Below are positions 10,720 to 20,747 of a DNA stretch of 64,000 nt, in pieces (position 1 is the stretch's first letter; each line of letters starts with the position of its first letter). The notes beneath the pieces were generated by a model that was given only the letters and a program-made list of their open reading frames with translations, was not told the origin of the DNA and did not search any database. Both the position numbers and the translations under genes were made by a program. Origin of the DNA: Amia ocellicauda (lineage: Eukaryota; Chordata; Actinopteri; Amiiformes; Amiidae); contig NC_089863.1 of the NCBI RefSeq assembly GCF_036373705.1, positions 5,763,357 to 5,827,356 on the forward strand. The letters run 5' to 3'.

Positions 10720-11290
10720 TGTTTTCAATTCTATAAATGTTGCATTCGATTTTTTTATTTTTGATCTTAAAATCAATTTTTTGACTAGAGGCAGAGGAGG
10801 GTCGTGGTTTGGAGGAGGTGCGACGGCGAGGGCTGACTACCGGAGTACTGGCAGGACCAGCACTGAAGGGTGCTGCTATCTCTGAAGCTCCAAAGTCAGC
10901 CAGCTCCTCAACCAGCCGCTCCCTGAAGGCCAACTGTGTGAGATGCGCCAGCCCTTTCACCTTGGTCAGGTGCTGGTGCAGGATGAAGGAGTTGACGACA
11001 GCAGTGTCCACAAAGTGGTAAAAGAGGGTCTTGTACCACTTCATGGTCTTCTGCAGGACATGGCAGTAGCCAAGCAGAGCATCGGACAGGTCGACGCCCC
11101 CAATTCCAGCAGTGTAGTCCTTCACGGCACAAGGGATGGGGACATCCTTCCGTATCCAAGCTCCATTCTCCTTCACTCGGCGATTGGCAAAGTCATATAG
11201 ATATATATACATACATACAGTTAGGTCCATAACTGGGTAGATGAGCAGCGGAGGACACCGTGGGCACACTGGCCTGGTCTGGCTACCCAA
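10715..11290 (-). pseudogene. piggyBac (PGBD-like) transposase 3' fragment, unit 3 sub-repeat B
   Basis: This open frame of 191 codons is one of four such copies. Residues about 36-135 match the C-terminal part of the DDE_Tnp_1_7 (piggyBac) catalytic domain: [21 protein letters not shown], then [32 protein letters not shown] and [14 protein letters not shown] holds the third catalytic Asp of the family (equivalent to D447 of the moth transposase). The first two catalytic Asp residues, the N-terminal DNA-binding part and the C-terminal Cys-rich domain are absent. The last 55 residues are a Ser/Pro-rich tail with no match I recognise. The stop TAA overlaps an AATAAA (10714-10719, plus-strand coordinates), followed 12 nt on by a 17-A run (10685-10701), as in a processed mRNA copy. 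It cannot encode an active transposase. No terminal inverted repeats or TTAA-flanked ends were found. Confidence 0.85.
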
Positions 11291-11829
11291 GTAGGGGTAC
11301 TGATGCGGAGGTTCCTAGGGGCAGCCATGGGGGAAGAGCATTGGCAGGTAGCGGTCCTCAGGCCACTGCAGGAGGAGCTGCTGACGTGGCACCAGTGCAT
11401 CACAAAGACAGTGCAACACCACCACTAGGGTTTCTACAGGGCCAGTGCCGATGAGATGTGGAAGACTTCTGCCGACTGGCCAGGAATTGAGAGGAAGGGA
11501 TTGTGACTGGGTAGCTGAGTTGGCGTGAAGCAGAGAGTGTGTGCCAATGCTATGCGGGAGCGAGCGCCTGTGTGATAGAGAGCAGAATAGAGTGAGATAG
11601 GGAGTTAAGTGTAATTGTTTGGGCGTGGGTCTCAGCCGATAGGGGCCTTTTAGATTGTGTTTTTTAAGGCCAATAAACCTTCCTGACGTTGCTTTATACT
11701 TGTTGTCTGCTAAAGGAAAAAGACCCCCGCTTGCTACAATACTTTTGTTTGTTAACTTTCGAACTTTGGATTCACTTGACAATAGTACGTCCACCTGCTT
11801 CCGCAGTCAGTGCACCAGTCACAATCATA

Positions 11830-11925
11830 GATTTTATAGATTTGCTTTAACCCTGGCCAGTAGGAATTCGACCTGCCCACATCAAACATCTGCGTCTCTC
11901 TGCCCCCGCCCCTCCCCCAAGGCAT
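11830..11925 (-). promoter_or_regulatory. Possible minus-strand Pol II promoter elements
   Basis: Read on the minus strand, a GC box (GGGGCGGGGG) lies about 75 bp upstream of CTATAAAATC, a TATA-like element (plus-strand positions about 11830-11839). The spacing is compatible with a Pol II core promoter, and the pair recurs in every unit. No recognisable coding sequence lies downstream, and both motifs can occur by chance, so this is a weak call. Confidence 0.2.
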
Positions 11926-12037
11926 CGCAGGCTGGCAGGCAGCACAGACACAAGGCTGCGCGCACACAAGAGCAAACCCACAAGCAGTGACCACATAGAT
12001 ACAGAATACTTTGTAAAAAATAATCCCAACGCTGGAC

Positions 12038-12061
12038 GGGCCCCTTCGCTGGCTGGGGCCC
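12038..12061. other. GC-rich hairpin, 789 bp upstream of the tRNA (unit 4)
   Basis: The arms GGGCCCC and GGGGCCC can pair perfectly around a 10-nt loop TTCGCTGGCT. The downstream arm also belongs to the self-complementary GGGGCCCC. The same structure sits 789 bp upstream of the tRNA in unit 1 (553-576) and at the equivalent place in the other units (764 bp in unit 5 because of its 25-bp deletion). No function is evident. Confidence 0.55.
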
Positions 12062-12359
12062 CGGGACTCGAGCCCTGGTAAGCCCTTGCAATAAGTAAGC
12101 CTGACTACACCTATACTTAAGAATTAAACCGGCTCATCGTTATTGAAAGCGAAGAAAATGTGAACAATCTTCTGTTTTTCACTTCTGACAGATTACATAC
12201 AAATTTAAATACATTCGCTACATCATGAATGAACCAACTGGCAATATATTGTCTTTGAAATGAACTTTACACCATTCCGCGATACAGCGAATAAAAAGCC
12301 TATCATTGAACTTTTATAACGTATATTTTGAAAACAACCACAGTCATACATACAACCTG

Positions 12360-12617
12360 CTACTTGAGAAACATAAATATTCTACTTTTCAGTACATCTA
12401 AACATTTGAATAAGTCGTGAAGTGAACTTACTTTAAGCGCACTCTTCGGTCTGAAGTCATCTGAGGAGCCTTTTCTCAAAGTGGTCTGAAGGAAGAGCAC
12501 TCGAGCGCTTTCAAATAATGAATCTGGGAACATCTGTGACAGTATCAAACACGTGTTTAATGATTTATTATCCATTATTCGAGTTGCATACTGCAACTTC
12601 GGAGTCCTATACGACAA
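12360..12617 (-). other. Exon-like minus-strand frame, product unknown
   Basis: An 85-codon frame in the 5' segment. Inside it, 12432-12606 is bounded on the minus strand by an AG (TATAG) and by a good donor-like GTAAGT, giving a 175-nt open exon-like block. The residues do not match any family I recognise. The same frame appears in every unit (875-1132, 3982-4239, 17364-17621, 22393-22650, 27430-27687, 32466-32723, 37501-37758, 44725-44982, 49761-50018, 54794-55051 and 59822-60079; longer, 7273-7587, in unit 3). Its conservation across units reflects recent amplification and is not independent evidence of coding. Confidence 0.25.
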
Positions 12618-12826
12618 GGTCAGTGTGGAACCGTGTATGCATGTCGTTATCCATCCAACACAAAACTATAATCGTGACTTTTGATCTTTAAAAAACATTG
12701 CTCGTGCCACTTTCCTTATGAATACGTTAATAAATAATCGAAGTCTTGTGGAGCTTACATCAGTTCATAATGACACAATCTGTTCCATATTTTGGATCTT
12801 TCTATCTCACGAGCAAAGTCACCGCT

Positions 12827-12898
12827 TCCCTGGTGGTCTAGTGGTTAGGATTCGGCGCTCTCACCGCCGCGGCCCGGGTTCGACTCCCGGTCAGGGAA
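12827..12898 (+). tRNA. tRNA-Glu-CTC: tRNA-Glu (CTC), copy 4, T59C
   Basis: The same T59C form as copy 3, all stems intact. The 3' flank is CTCGCTCTTTCCC without a TTTT terminator. Confidence 0.97.
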
Positions 12899-13373
12899 CT
12901 CGCTCTTTCCCGCCCCTTCCATAAGCGAATGGAAAATCAATAAATCAAATCTATTCACGCTAAGTAGAGTGCATGTTATCAAATATGTATTTCCTGACTT
13001 CCCGTTTCAATCCTTGTAATGAGGGTGGGAGGTGCTGTATTGTGAGAAGAAGGGCCATGTGCGCTGCTTGCAAAATGCAGGATGAGAAGGTAGCACATTA
13101 CAAAGGATTGAGGGAGAGAGACGATACTGCATTTCATAATACATCTTGAGACAGGTGTGAATTCTCACACTGTCAGAGAGTTGGCGCTGTCTTGGAAATA
13201 TTACAGTGGTGGGTCCAAGGAGACACTTTTGTAAGTCAATCTTATTTGCACGCTTGTATTATTTCATGCTAATTTGTCTTTGAGTGACCATCTAGGGAGG
13301 CATGTAAGAAATGCTGGAAATAAACTCATTCATGAACGGAAAAGATGTTCAGTTAAACTTCCGCAGTTTATTG
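12899..13373. other. tRNA 3' flank of the unit (reference: unit 4)
   Basis: About 475 bp between the tRNA and the recognisable LINE sequence. It lacks a Pol III T-run until CACTTTTG about 320 nt past the tRNA. It holds three indel or replacement markers that sort the units: TCTATT versus AACGAGCACTA about 50 bp after the tRNA; presence or absence of a segment with a GTGTGA/TCACAC inverted repeat; and TTCATGCT versus TTCCTGACGGCTGCT. Part of it may be further decayed LINE, but I cannot show this. Confidence 0.5.
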
Positions 13374-13950
13374 TTAACCTATTTCTTGCTTTAATTTACT
13401 AATGTGATCTTTATAAGTGACATGGGAATCGAGAATTAGTCAAAGGTATTGAAGAGGTTACTACTGTAATTTGTGAGTTGTTGATTACTATAGAGGGAGG
13501 GCTGGAAGACTTAAGGGGATCTAAAATATACATTCTTTTTTTGTTTTGATTAGAGAAACATTGGTTTGAGCACCAGTTGAGCTTAAAACGTTTGAATTTA
13601 GGAGGAGATTAAGGTTAACCATCAACGGCTTTAAGGAAATCCCTGGTTTTGTTGTCCGTGAGAGCTGTTTGTATGTGTTCAGTTAGCAGTAAAGTGGCTG
13701 ATGCAAGACGATCTTTTTGTGCAAAAGACAAACTGATTTTCAGATTCTGATTCTGAGATTCTAAATAAAAAACTGGCCAGTAAGTATTTTTCCAAATATT
13801 TTTTAGAACAGGTACAATGCTGATGGGTCTGTAGTTCGAAATGTGTTCTTTAATCAGATGGGGGTGATCAAGCCTTTCTTACAAATGGGATGAGTGTTAT
13901 TTAAGATGCAAAGATTAGTAATGTGATGAATAATATTTTATACACATCTG
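13374..13950 (-). pseudogene. LINE RT fossil, unit 4
   Basis: Same structure as in unit 2: the NYRPIS block, the SATLLL block, then the YKDHISKLK block, with the palm missing. Confidence 0.8.
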
Positions 13951-14333
13951 TTGCGTGAAGAATGCTGACCAGCACCAGTCTACTCAAACACTCCAATATC
14001 AGCAACAAACTTAGGTTATGTTATGTTCATTATTATGCAGGAGGTAAACCATCTGGTATTTGAATGAGATGTAATCACTTCCAATAGATAAGACTGTAAC
14101 CTGTCTATCTGAAGATGCAAAAAGGCTTCTCCAAACTCACATGTATATTTATCTATAATCTATATTTATGTTTTATGGAATAAACTTGTTACTTCTTCAT
14201 CGCTGTATCCTGGGATTTACTAAAACCACTACAGATATAAAGAGCGATAATAATCTTGAATTCAATAAACATGATCCAGTGATTGTGCAGCTCTTGACTG
14301 CAGGTCTCTGCGCATACAGGGTGTTTAATGAGT
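13951..14333. other. AT-rich segment between LINE and sub-repeats (reference: unit 4)
   Basis: About 380 bp with no recognisable gene. It contains GTTATGTTATG and TATATTTATCTATAATC runs and an AATAAA in GGAATAAACTTG near 14178. The first bases may be more LINE sequence. Equivalent stretches occur in units 2 to 13; unit 1 has lost it. Confidence 0.5.
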
Positions 14334-14649
14334 CGCTGAATCGGCGCTGCTGTTGAAACCGAGACAGTCGATACCATCCCACACAGAGATCACCAGACCA
14401 GCCCACCTGCTCACTGATTGGGTTAGGAAGAACCGTCACTCAAAACTACTCGACCAATGGAGACCCATGATCCACGCCTCCCTGTAAATCCCACCCTCAC
14501 GACAAAACAGCGCCAAAACTCGTAAATGAAAGAAAAAAAATCGAAAGCAAAGAAACTGGCGACGAAAACAAAAAATGCAGCATCACAAGCAAAGACGAGG
14601 GCTGCAGGCCAGTCTTGATAAAGTTTTTTTTTTTTTGATTTCAATACAT

Positions 14650-15111
14650 TTATTTGTTTTCAATTCTATAAATGTTGCATTCGATTTTTTTATTTTTGAT
14701 CTCAAAATCAATTTTTTGACTAGAGGCAGAGGAGGGTCGTGGTTTGGAGGAGGTGCGACGGCGAGGGCTGACTACCGGAGTACTGGCAGGACCAGCACTG
14801 AAGGGTGCTGCTATCTCTGAAGCTCCAAAGTCAGCCAGCTCCTCAACCAGCCGCTCCCTGAAGGCCAACTGTGTGAGATGCGCCAGCCCTTTCACCTTGG
14901 TCAGGTGCTGGTGCAGGATGAAGGAGTTGACGACAGCAGTGTCCACAAAGTGGTAAAAGAGGGTCTTGTACCACTTCATGGTCTTCTGCAGGACATGGCA
15001 GTAGCCGACCAGAGCATCGGACAGGTCGACGCCCCCAATTCCAGCAGTGTAGTCCTTCACGGCACAAGGGATGGGGACATCTTTCCGTATCCAAGCTCCA
15101 TTCTCCTTCAC
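14650..15111 (-). pseudogene. piggyBac transposase fragment, unit 4 sub-repeat A
   Basis: A-type copy in sub-repeat 14334-15425, open for 153 codons and preceded downstream by the short 12-T tract shared with unit 12. Confidence 0.82.
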
Positions 15112-15743
15112 TCGGCGATTGGCAAAGTCATATAGATATTAATTCATACATACAGTTAGGTCCATAACTGGGTAGATGAGTAGTGGAGGACACCGTGAGC
15201 ACACTGGCCTGGTCTGGCTACCCAAGTAGGGGTACTGATGCAGAGGTTCCTAGGGGCAGCCATGGGGGAGGAGCAATGGCAGGTAGCGGTCCTCAGGCCA
15301 CTGCAGGAGGAGCTGCTGACGTGGCACCAGTGGATCACAAAGACAGTGCAACACCTCCACTAGGGTTTCTACAGGGCCAGTGCCGATGAGATGTGGAAGA
15401 CTTCTGCCGACTGGCAGATGCAAGACGCTGAATCGGCGCTGCTGTTGAAACCGAGACAGTCGATACCATCCCACACAGAGATCACCAGACCAGCCCACCT
15501 GCTCACAGATTGGGTTAGGAAGAACCGTCAATCAAAACTACTGGACCAATGGAGAGCCGAGATCCACGCCTCCCTGTAAATCCCACCCTCACGACAAAAC
15601 AGCGCCAAAACTCGTAAACGAAAGAAAAAAATCAAAAGCAAAGAAACGGGCGACGAAAACAAAATTGCAGCATCGCAAGCAAAGACGGGGGCTGCAGGCC
15701 AGTTTTGATAAAGTTTTTTTTTTTTTTTTTGCTTTCGATACAT

Positions 15744-16319
15744 TTATTTGTTTTCAATTCTATAAATGTTGCATTCGATTTTTTTATTTTTGATCTCAAA
15801 ATCAATTTTTTGACTAGAGGCAGAGGAGGGTCGTGGTTTGGAGGAGGTGCGACGGCGAGGGCTGACTACCGGAGTACTGGCAGGACCAGCACTGAAGGGT
15901 GCTGCTATCTCTGAAGCTCCAAAGTCAGCCAGCTCCTCAACCAGCCGCTCCCTGAAGGCCAACTGTGTGAGATGCGCCAGCCCTTTCACCTTGGTCAGGT
16001 GCTGGTGCAGGATGAAGGAGTTGACGACAGCAGTGTCCACAAAGTGGTAAAAGAGGGTCTTGTACCACTTCATGGTCTTCTGCAGGACATGGCAGTAGCC
16101 AAGCAGAGCATCGGACAGGTCGACGCCCCCAATTCCAGCAGTGTAGTCCTTCACGGCACAAGGGATGGGGACATCCTTCCGTATCCAAGCTCCATTCTCC
16201 TTCACTCGGCGATTGGCAAAGTCATATAGATATATATACATACATACAGTTAGGTCCATAACTGGGTAGATGAGCAGCGGAGGACACCGTGGGCACACTG
16301 GCCTGGTCTGGCTACCCAA
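15744..16319 (-). pseudogene. piggyBac transposase fragment, unit 4 sub-repeat B
   Basis: B-type copy in sub-repeat 15426-16509, with the intact Tyr codon and a continuous 191-codon frame. Confidence 0.82.
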
Positions 16320-17830
16320 GTAGGGGTACTGATGCGGAGGTTCCTAGGGGCAGCCATGGGGGAAGAGCATTGGCAGGTAGCGGTCCTCAGGCCACTGCAG
16401 GAGGAGCTGCTGACGTGGCACCAGTGCATCACAAAGACAGTGCAACACCACCACTAGGGTTTCTACAGGGCCAGTGCCGATGAGATGTGGAAGACTTCTG
16501 CCGACTGGCAAGGAATTGAGAGGAAGGGATTGTGACTGGGTAGCTGAGTTGGCGTGAAGCAGAGAGTGTGTGCCAATGCTATGCGGGAGCGAGCGCCTGT
16601 GTGATAGAGAGCAGAATAGAGTGAGATAGGGAGTTAAGTGTAATTGTTTGGGCGTGGGTCTCAGCCGATAGGGGCCTTTTAGATTGTGTTTTTTAAGGCC
16701 AATAAACCTTCCTGACGTTGCTTTATACTTGTTGTCTGCTAAAGGAAAAAGACCCCCGCTTGCTACAATACTTTTGTTTGTTAACTTTCGAACTTTGGAT
16801 TCACTTGACAATAGTACGTCCACCTGCTTCCGCAGTCAGTGCACCAGTCACAATCATAGATTTTATAGATTTGCTTTAACCCTGGCCAGTAGGAATTCGA
16901 CCTGCCCACATCAAACATCTGCGTCTCTCTGCCCCCGCCCCTCCCCCAAGGCATCGCAGGCTGGCAGGCAGCACAGACACAAGGCTGCGCACACACAAGA
17001 GCAAACCCACAAGCAGTGACCACATAGATACAGAATACTTTGTAAAAAATAATCCCAACGCTGGACGGGCCCCTTCGCTGGCTGGGGCCCCGGGACTCGA
17101 GCCCTGGTAAGCCCTTGCAATAAGTAAGCCTGACTACACCTATACTTAAGAATTAAACCGGCTCATCGTTATTGAAAGCGAAGAAAATGTGAACAATCTT
17201 CTGTTTTTCACTTCTGACAGATTACATCATGAATGAACCAACTGGCAATATATTGTCTTTGAAATGAACTTTACACCATTCCGCGATACAGCGAATAAAA
17301 AGCCTATCATTGAACTTTTATAACGTATATTTTGAAAACAACCACAGTCATACATACAACCTGCTACTTGAGAAACATAAATATTCTACTTTTCAGTACA
17401 TCTAAACATTTGAATAAGTCGTGAAGTGAACTTACTTTAAGCGCACTCTTCGGTCTGAAGTCATCTGAGGAGCCTTTTCTCAAAGTGGTCTGAAGGAAGA
17501 GCACTCGAGCGCTTTCAAATAATGAATCTGGGAACATCTGTGACAGTATCAAACACGTGTTTAATGATTTATTATCCATTATTCGAGTTGCATACTGCAA
17601 CTTCGGAGTCCTATACGACAAGGTCAGTGTGGAACCGTGTATGCATGTCGTTATCCATCCAACACAAAACTATAATCGTGACTTTTGATCTTTAAAAAAC
17701 ATTGCTCGTGCCACTTTCCTTATGAATACGTTAATAAATAATCGAAGTCTTGTGGAGCTTACATCAGTTCATAATGACACAATCTGTTCCATATTTTGGA
17801 TCTTTCTATCTCACGAGCAAAGTCACCGCT

Positions 17831-17902
17831 TCCCTGGTGGTCTAGTGGTTAGGATTTGGCGCTCTCACCGCCGCGGCCCGGGTTCGACTCCCGGTCAGGG
17901 AA
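17831..17902 (+). tRNA. tRNA-Glu-CTC: tRNA-Glu (CTC), copy 5, T59C and C27T
   Basis: Carries T59C and also C27T, which turns the first anticodon-stem pair C27-G43 into U27-G43 wobble. All other pairs and the CTC anticodon are intact, so it is the most divergent complete copy but probably still foldable. Confidence 0.95.
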
Positions 17903-18378
17903 CTTGCTCTTTCCCACCCCTTCCATAAACGAATGGAAAATCAATAAATCAAATCTATTCACGCTAAGTAGAGTGCATGTTATCAAATATGTATTTCCTG
18001 ACTTCCCGTTTCAATCCTTGTAATGAGGGTGGGAGGTGCTGTATTGTGAGAAGAAGGGCCATGTGCGCTGCTTGCAAAATGCAGGATGCGAAGGTAGCAC
18101 ATTACAAAGGATTGAGGGAGAGAGACGATACTGCATTTCATAATACATCTTGAGACAGGTGTGAATTCTCACACTGTCAGAGAGTTGGCGCTGTCTTGGA
18201 AATATTACAGTGGTGGGTCCAAGGAGACACTTTTGTAAGTCAATCTTATTTGCACGCTTGTATTATTTCATGCTAATTTGTCTTTGAGTGACCATCTAGG
18301 AAGGCATGTAAGAAATGCTGGAAATAAACTCATTCATGAACGGAAAAGATGTTCAGTTAAACTTCCGCAGTTTATTGT

Positions 18379-18954
18379 TAACCTATTTCTTGCTTTAATT
18401 TACTAATGTGATCTTTATAAGTGACATGGGAATCGAGAATTAGTCAAAGGTATTGAAGAGGTTACTACTGTAATTTGTGAGTTGTTGATTACTATAGAGG
18501 GAGGGCTGGAAGACTTAAGGGGATCTAAAATATACATTCTTTTTTTGTTTTGATTAGAGAAACATTGGTTTGAGCACCAGTTGAGCTTAAAACGTTTGAA
18601 TTTAGGAGGAGATTAAGGTTAACCATCAACGGCTTTAAGGAAATCCCTGGTTTTGTTGTCCGTGAGAGCTGTTTGTATGTGTTCAGTTAGCAGTAAAGTG
18701 GCTGATGCAAGACGATCTTTTTGTGCAAAAGACAAACTGATTTTCAGATTCTGATTCTGAGATTCTAAATAAAAAACTGGCCAGTAAGTATTTTTCCAAA
18801 TATTTTTTAGAACAGGTACAATGCTGATGGGTCTGTAGTTCGAAATGTGTTCTTTAATCAGATGGGGGTGATCAAGCCTTTCTTACAAATGGGATGAGTG
18901 TTATTTAAGATGCAAAGATTAGTAATGTGATGAATAATATTTTATACACATCTG
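18379..18954 (-). pseudogene. LINE RT fossil, unit 5
   Basis: Same structure as in unit 2, with no private change that I noticed in the recognisable blocks. Confidence 0.8.
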
Positions 18955-19654
18955 TTGCGTGAAGAATGCTGACCAGCACCAGTCTACTCAAACACTCCAA
19001 TATCAGCAACAAACTTAGGTTATGTTATGTTCATTATTATGCAGGAGGTAAACCATCTGGTATTTGAATGAGATGTAATCACTTCCAATAGATAAGACTG
19101 TAACCTGTCTATCTGAAGATGCAAAAAGGCTTCTCCAAACTCACATGTATATTTATCTATAATCTATATTTATGTTTTATGGAATAAACTTGTTACTTCT
19201 TCATCGCTGTATCCTGGGATTTACTAAAACCACTACAGATATAAAGAGCGATAATAATCTTGAATTCAATAAACATGATCCAGTGATTGTGCAGCTCTTG
19301 ACTGCAGGTCTCTGCGCATACAGGGTGTTTAATGAGTCGCTGAATCGGCGCTGCTGTTTAAACCGAGACAGTCGATACCATCCCACACAGAGATCACCAG
19401 ACCAGCCCACCTGCTCACTGATTGGGTTAGGAAGAACCGTCACTCAAAACTACTCGACCAATGGAGACCCATGATCCACGCCTCCCTGTAAATCCCACCC
19501 TCACGACAAAACAGCGCCAAAACTAGTAAACGAAAGAAAAAAAATCGAAAGCAAAGAAACTGGCGACGAAAACAAAAAATGCAGCATCACAAGCAAAGAC
19601 GAGGGCTGCAGGCCAGTCTTGATAAAGTTTTTTTTTTTTTTGATTTCAATACAT

Positions 19655-20116
19655 TTATTTGTTTTCAATTCTATAAATGTTGCATTCGATTTTTTTATTT
19701 TTGATCTCAAAATCAATTTTTTGACTAGAGGCAGAGGAGGGTCGTGGTTTGGAGGAGGTGCGACGGCGAGGGCTGACTACCGGAGTACTGGCAGGACCAG
19801 CACTGAAGGGTGCTGCTATCTCTGAAGCTCCAAAGTCAGCCAGCTCCTCAACCAGCCGCTCCCTGAAGGCCAACTGTGTGAGATGCGCCAGCCCTTTCAC
19901 CTTGGTTAGCTGCTGGTGCAGGATGAAGGAGTTGACGACAGCAGTGTCCACAAAGTGGTAAAAGAGGGTCTTGTACCACTTCATGGTCTTCTGCAGGACA
20001 TGGCAGTAGCCGACCAGAGCATCGGACAGGTCGACGCCCCCAATTCCAGCAGTGTAGTCCTTCACGGCACAAGGGATGGGGACATCCTTCCGTATCCAAG
20101 CTCCATTCTCCTTCAC
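19655..20116 (-). pseudogene. piggyBac transposase fragment, unit 5 sub-repeat A
   Basis: A-type copy in sub-repeat 19338-20430, with HQQL instead of HQHL, a change shared only with the A copy of unit 13. Upstream at 20256, CCAAGG replaces CCTAGG and opens a 130-codon minus frame (20144-20536) that I do not recognise. Confidence 0.82.
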
Positions 20117-20747
20117 TCGGCGATTGGCAAAGTCATATAGATATTAATTCATACATACAGTTAGGTCCATAACTGGGTAGATGAGTAGTGGAGGACACCG
20201 TGGGCACACTGGCCTGGTCTGGCTACCCAAGTAGGGGTACTGATGCGGAGGTTCCAAGGGGCAGCCATGGGGGAGGAGCAATGGCAGGTAGCGGTCCTCA
20301 GGCCACTGCAGGAGGAGCTGCTGACGTGGCACCAGTGGATCACAAAGACAGTGCAACACCTCCACTAGGGTTTCTACAGGGCCAGTGCCGATGAGATGTG
20401 GAAGACTTCTGCCGACTGGCAGATGCAAGACGCTGAATCGGCGCTGCTGTTGAAACCGAGACAGTCGATACCATCCCACACAGAGATCACCAGACCAGCC
20501 CACCTGCTCACTGATTGGGTTAGGAAGAACCGTCACTCAAAACTACTGGACCAATGGAGAGCCGAGATCCACGCCTCCCTGTAAATCCCACCCTCACGAC
20601 AAAACAGCGCCAAAACTCGTAAACGAAAGAAAAAAATCAAAAGCAAAGAAACGGGCGACGAAAACAAAATTGCAGCATCGCAAGCAAAGACGGGGGCTGC
20701 AGGCCAGTTTTGATAAAGTTTTTTTTTTTTTTTTGCTTTCGATACAT

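Larger units (their letters stand above)
6456..11485 (+). repeat. Array unit 3 (standard, 5030 bp)
   Basis: This is a full unit with tRNA 7797-7868, LINE fossil 8344-8920 and sub-repeats 9304-10396 (A) and 10397-11480 (B). It carries the tRNA T59C variant and the GATGAGAAGG marker near 8051, shared with units 4 and 12. Its B sub-repeat lacks the nonsense change found in most B copies. Confidence 0.96.
11486..12826. other. Single-copy 5' segment of the unit (reference: unit 4)
   Basis: This 1.34-kb stretch precedes every tRNA; equivalents start at each unit start. It begins with purine-rich sequence and AATAAA at 11675 (plus strand). It then passes through a GC-rich block with a CCCCCGCCCC GC box near 11909, a hairpin at 12038-12061 and the exon-like frame at 12360-12617, and ends in AT-rich DNA upstream of the tRNA. 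Frames of 60 to 159 codons occur on both strands, but they overlap each other, many begin at non-ATG codons, and none resembles a family I recognise. I see no supported protein gene here. Confidence 0.6.
11486..16514 (+). repeat. Array unit 4 (standard, 5029 bp)
   Basis: This full unit is used here as the reference layout: 5' segment 11486-12826, tRNA 12827-12898, 3' flank 12899-13373, LINE fossil 13374-13950, AT-rich segment 13951-14333, sub-repeats 14334-15425 (A) and 15426-16509 (B). The poly(T) of its A sub-repeat is short (12 T), a length shared with unit 12. Confidence 0.96.

Noticed and set aside
10715-11290. An intact 191-codon transposase domesticated as a host gene
   Set aside because: Only the third catalytic Asp region is present, the frame opens at a chance start in non-homologous sequence, and ten sibling copies carry a nonsense change, so there is no sign of selection.
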